Assembly (NCBI GenBank): GCA_035533015.1
Contig: DATLUQ010000028.1
Span: 45,989 to 109,988 of the forward strand
Length of the DNA stretch: 64,000 nucleotides
Source: Gemmatimonadaceae bacterium
GTDB taxonomy: Bacteria; Gemmatimonadota; Gemmatimonadetes; Gemmatimonadales; Gemmatimonadaceae
Direction: 5' to 3'
Part shown: positions 63,260-64,000 of the stretch, piece by piece
Layout of the letters: every line of letters begins with the position of its first letter
How positions within the stretch are numbered: the stretch's first letter is position 1
Translations under genes and position numbers: made by a program
The notes under the pieces: model-generated
What the model saw: only the letters and a program-made list of their open reading frames with translations
Database searches by the model: none
What the model was told of the DNA's origin: nothing

Positions 63260-63629
63260 GGCCGAGGCCAGGCCATTGGGCGCGATGTAGGGCAGGGCAG
63301 CGAACCGCGTGGCAGGCGTCGCGGCCGGGCGGACCAACCCTCCCGCTGGCCCGATCTCGGCGGAGAGCCTCGCTGTGGCCCCGCTCATGCGCCGGGCTTG
63401 TAGAGATCGCGACCAAGCCGTTGGGTATTGCGCCATGGAGTGCGCCGGGGCATATGTGGAAACTGACAAGAGGGAGAGCGATGCGGCTCACCCCCTGCTG
63501 CCTTTGCCGGTTCCCCAGTTCGCCTCCTAACGAGGCGCTGCTGCCGTCGGCGTGGGCTTTGGAAGCGGCTGGCTCGCTACGCTCGCCCGCCGCAATTATT
63601 GTGAAACGCCGCAGCAGAGCGCCACGGCG
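63254..63629 (+). mobile_element. Gene cassette 1
   Basis: Its 5' end TTAGGA is complementary to its own attC box TCCTAAC (63525-63531), the pairing that would occur in the excised circular cassette, which proves the boundaries. No gene stands out. Candidates are 63309-63530 (73 aa, GTG start, ends on the attC box), a minus-strand frame 63254-63469, and a 51-aa frame from ATG 63481 behind AGGGAGAG that reads through the attC. None resembles a known protein. Confidence 0.85.
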
Positions 63630-63635
63630 TTAGGC
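63525..63635 (+). other. attC: attC recombination site of cassette 1
   Basis: A 111-bp imperfect palindrome. Outer boxes are TCCTAAC (63525-63531) and GTTAGGC (63629-63635). Inner boxes are GGCGCTGCTGC (63534-63544) and GCAGCAGAGCGCC (63611-63623); they pair over 11 bp with a single unpaired A (63618), the extrahelical base that gives attC its strand polarity. Confidence 0.93.
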
Positions 63636-63663
63636 GCACGACGATGCTCAGTGCGAGGTAAGG

Positions 63664-63948
63664 ATGCCCGATCCTGTCGTTGGGATCGCCTGGTACACCG
63701 AATCGGAGTGGCAAGTCTTCCGCGCGAAAGTGGCGGACCCGGAACGTCTCGAAGCCACGTATGCGGAGTGGGTTGAGGTCGCGGAAGCCGCATTGGAGGA
63801 CTTTCGGCGACTGGGCCTCAAGCCGCAGCGGGTGCCGATCCGCGCCGCGGAGTTCTTCTCGTGGTGTAAGGAAGAGAGCCGGTTGCCGGATTCGGAGGCC
63901 CGGGCGTCGTATGTGAGCGAGGTGCTGGCGCGAGCTGATGAAGCCTGA
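63664..63948 (+). CDS. Cassette-borne hypothetical protein, 94 aa
   Basis: The ATG follows GAGGTAAGG. The acidic, probably helical protein begins MPDPVVGIAWYTESEWQVF and has three further Trp-containing or aromatic segments (ATYAEWVEVAE, FFSWCKEE) and no signal peptide. I do not recognise its family with certainty. It occupies nearly all of cassette 2 and ends 18 nt before the attC, as cassette genes do. Expression would depend on a promoter in attI or intI or its own. Confidence 0.8.
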   Translation: MPDPVVGIAWYTESEWQVFRAKVADPERLEATYAEWVEVAEAALEDFRRLGLKPQRVPIRAAEFFSWCKEESRLPDSEARASYVSEVLARADEA

Positions 63949-63966
63949 GCGCGGGAGGCAGGCGGC

Positions 63967-64000
63967 GCCTAACGAGGCGCTGCTGCCGTCGGCGTGGGCT
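63967..64000 (+). other. attC: attC of cassette 2, first 34 bases
   Basis: GCCTAAC followed by the left inner box GGCGCTGCTGC. Over the 34 bases available it matches the attC of cassette 1 at 33 positions; the only difference is the first base. The right half is outside the window. Confidence 0.88.

Larger units (their letters stand above)
63630..64000 (+). mobile_element. Gene cassette 2, truncated by the window edge
   Basis: Begins TTAGGC at 63630 and carries one gene (63664-63948). Its attC box GCCTAAC (63967-63973) is complementary to its start, again confirming the cassette boundaries. The attC runs past 64000. Confidence 0.85.

Noticed and set aside
63144..63491. 115-aa minus-strand frame covering attI and cassette 1
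   Set aside because: It runs across the attI/cassette junction, which a single gene should not do, and has no ribosome site.

Overview
The window is about 68-70% GC, densely coded, and carries no phage or plasmid genes until its right end. The mix of genes suggests an aerobic, Gram-negative, Gemmatimonadota-like bacterium. The pointers are many eukaryote-type kinases, FHA and PP2C proteins, secreted peptidases with N-terminal signal or lipobox sequences, a BNR/sortilin-type propeller protein, UPF0182, a class II ribonucleotide reductase and an integron. The phylum is my inference; no rRNA or tRNA gene is present to settle it.

Layout. 1-4.5 kb: primosomal helicase PriA (5' end cut by the window edge), a TIGR00300/ornithine-cyclodeaminase-type protein, a small unknown protein and CcdA, the last three with overlapping stop/start codons. 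4.6-6.4 kb: an ABC exporter on the minus strand. 6.5-9.6 kb: a glycine-zipper lipoprotein and the murein-recycling pair murQ-anmK. 9.7-14.9 kb: a minus-strand phosphosignalling operon (zinc-ribbon/FHA protein, Ser/Thr kinase, PP2C phosphatase, membrane-spanning FHA-trypsin protein). 15.1-20.2 kb: amidase, a large HELTH metallopeptidase/propeller/barrel protein and a gamma-carbonic anhydrase-like protein. 20.2-24.3 kb: an unusual 450-nt AT-richer leader, then B12-dependent ribonucleotide reductase and an aldo/keto reductase. 24.4-34.9 kb: esterase, PH-domain and DUF2127 proteins, hybrid histidine kinase, Dps, LOG-family hydrolase, DinB protein, a second Ser/Thr kinase and a 48-residue-repeat protein. 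35-54.3 kb: mostly exported proteins (BNR propeller, UPF0182, M16, amidohydrolase, DinB, M20, subtilisin, serpin), with DUF4342, DUF4404 and a DEAD-box helicase between.

54.4-61.9 kb is a formate module: a selenocysteine formate dehydrogenase with an in-frame TGA and a SECIS hairpin, a fused NuoE-NuoF diaphorase, an iron-sulfur subunit that carries the [4Fe-4S] domain missing from the catalytic subunit, FdhD, and formate-tetrahydrofolate ligase. Together they would oxidise formate to CO2 with NAD+, or channel it into the one-carbon folate pool.

62.0-64.0 kb is a chromosomal integron: an IntI integrase, a recombination point at 63253/63254, one complete cassette with its attC, and a second cassette whose attC runs off the window. 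The attachment site lies at the 3' end of intI, the reverse of the classical arrangement.

Between genes there are at least two families of palindromic repeats, one of them (about 168 bp) sitting exactly between convergent gene pairs.
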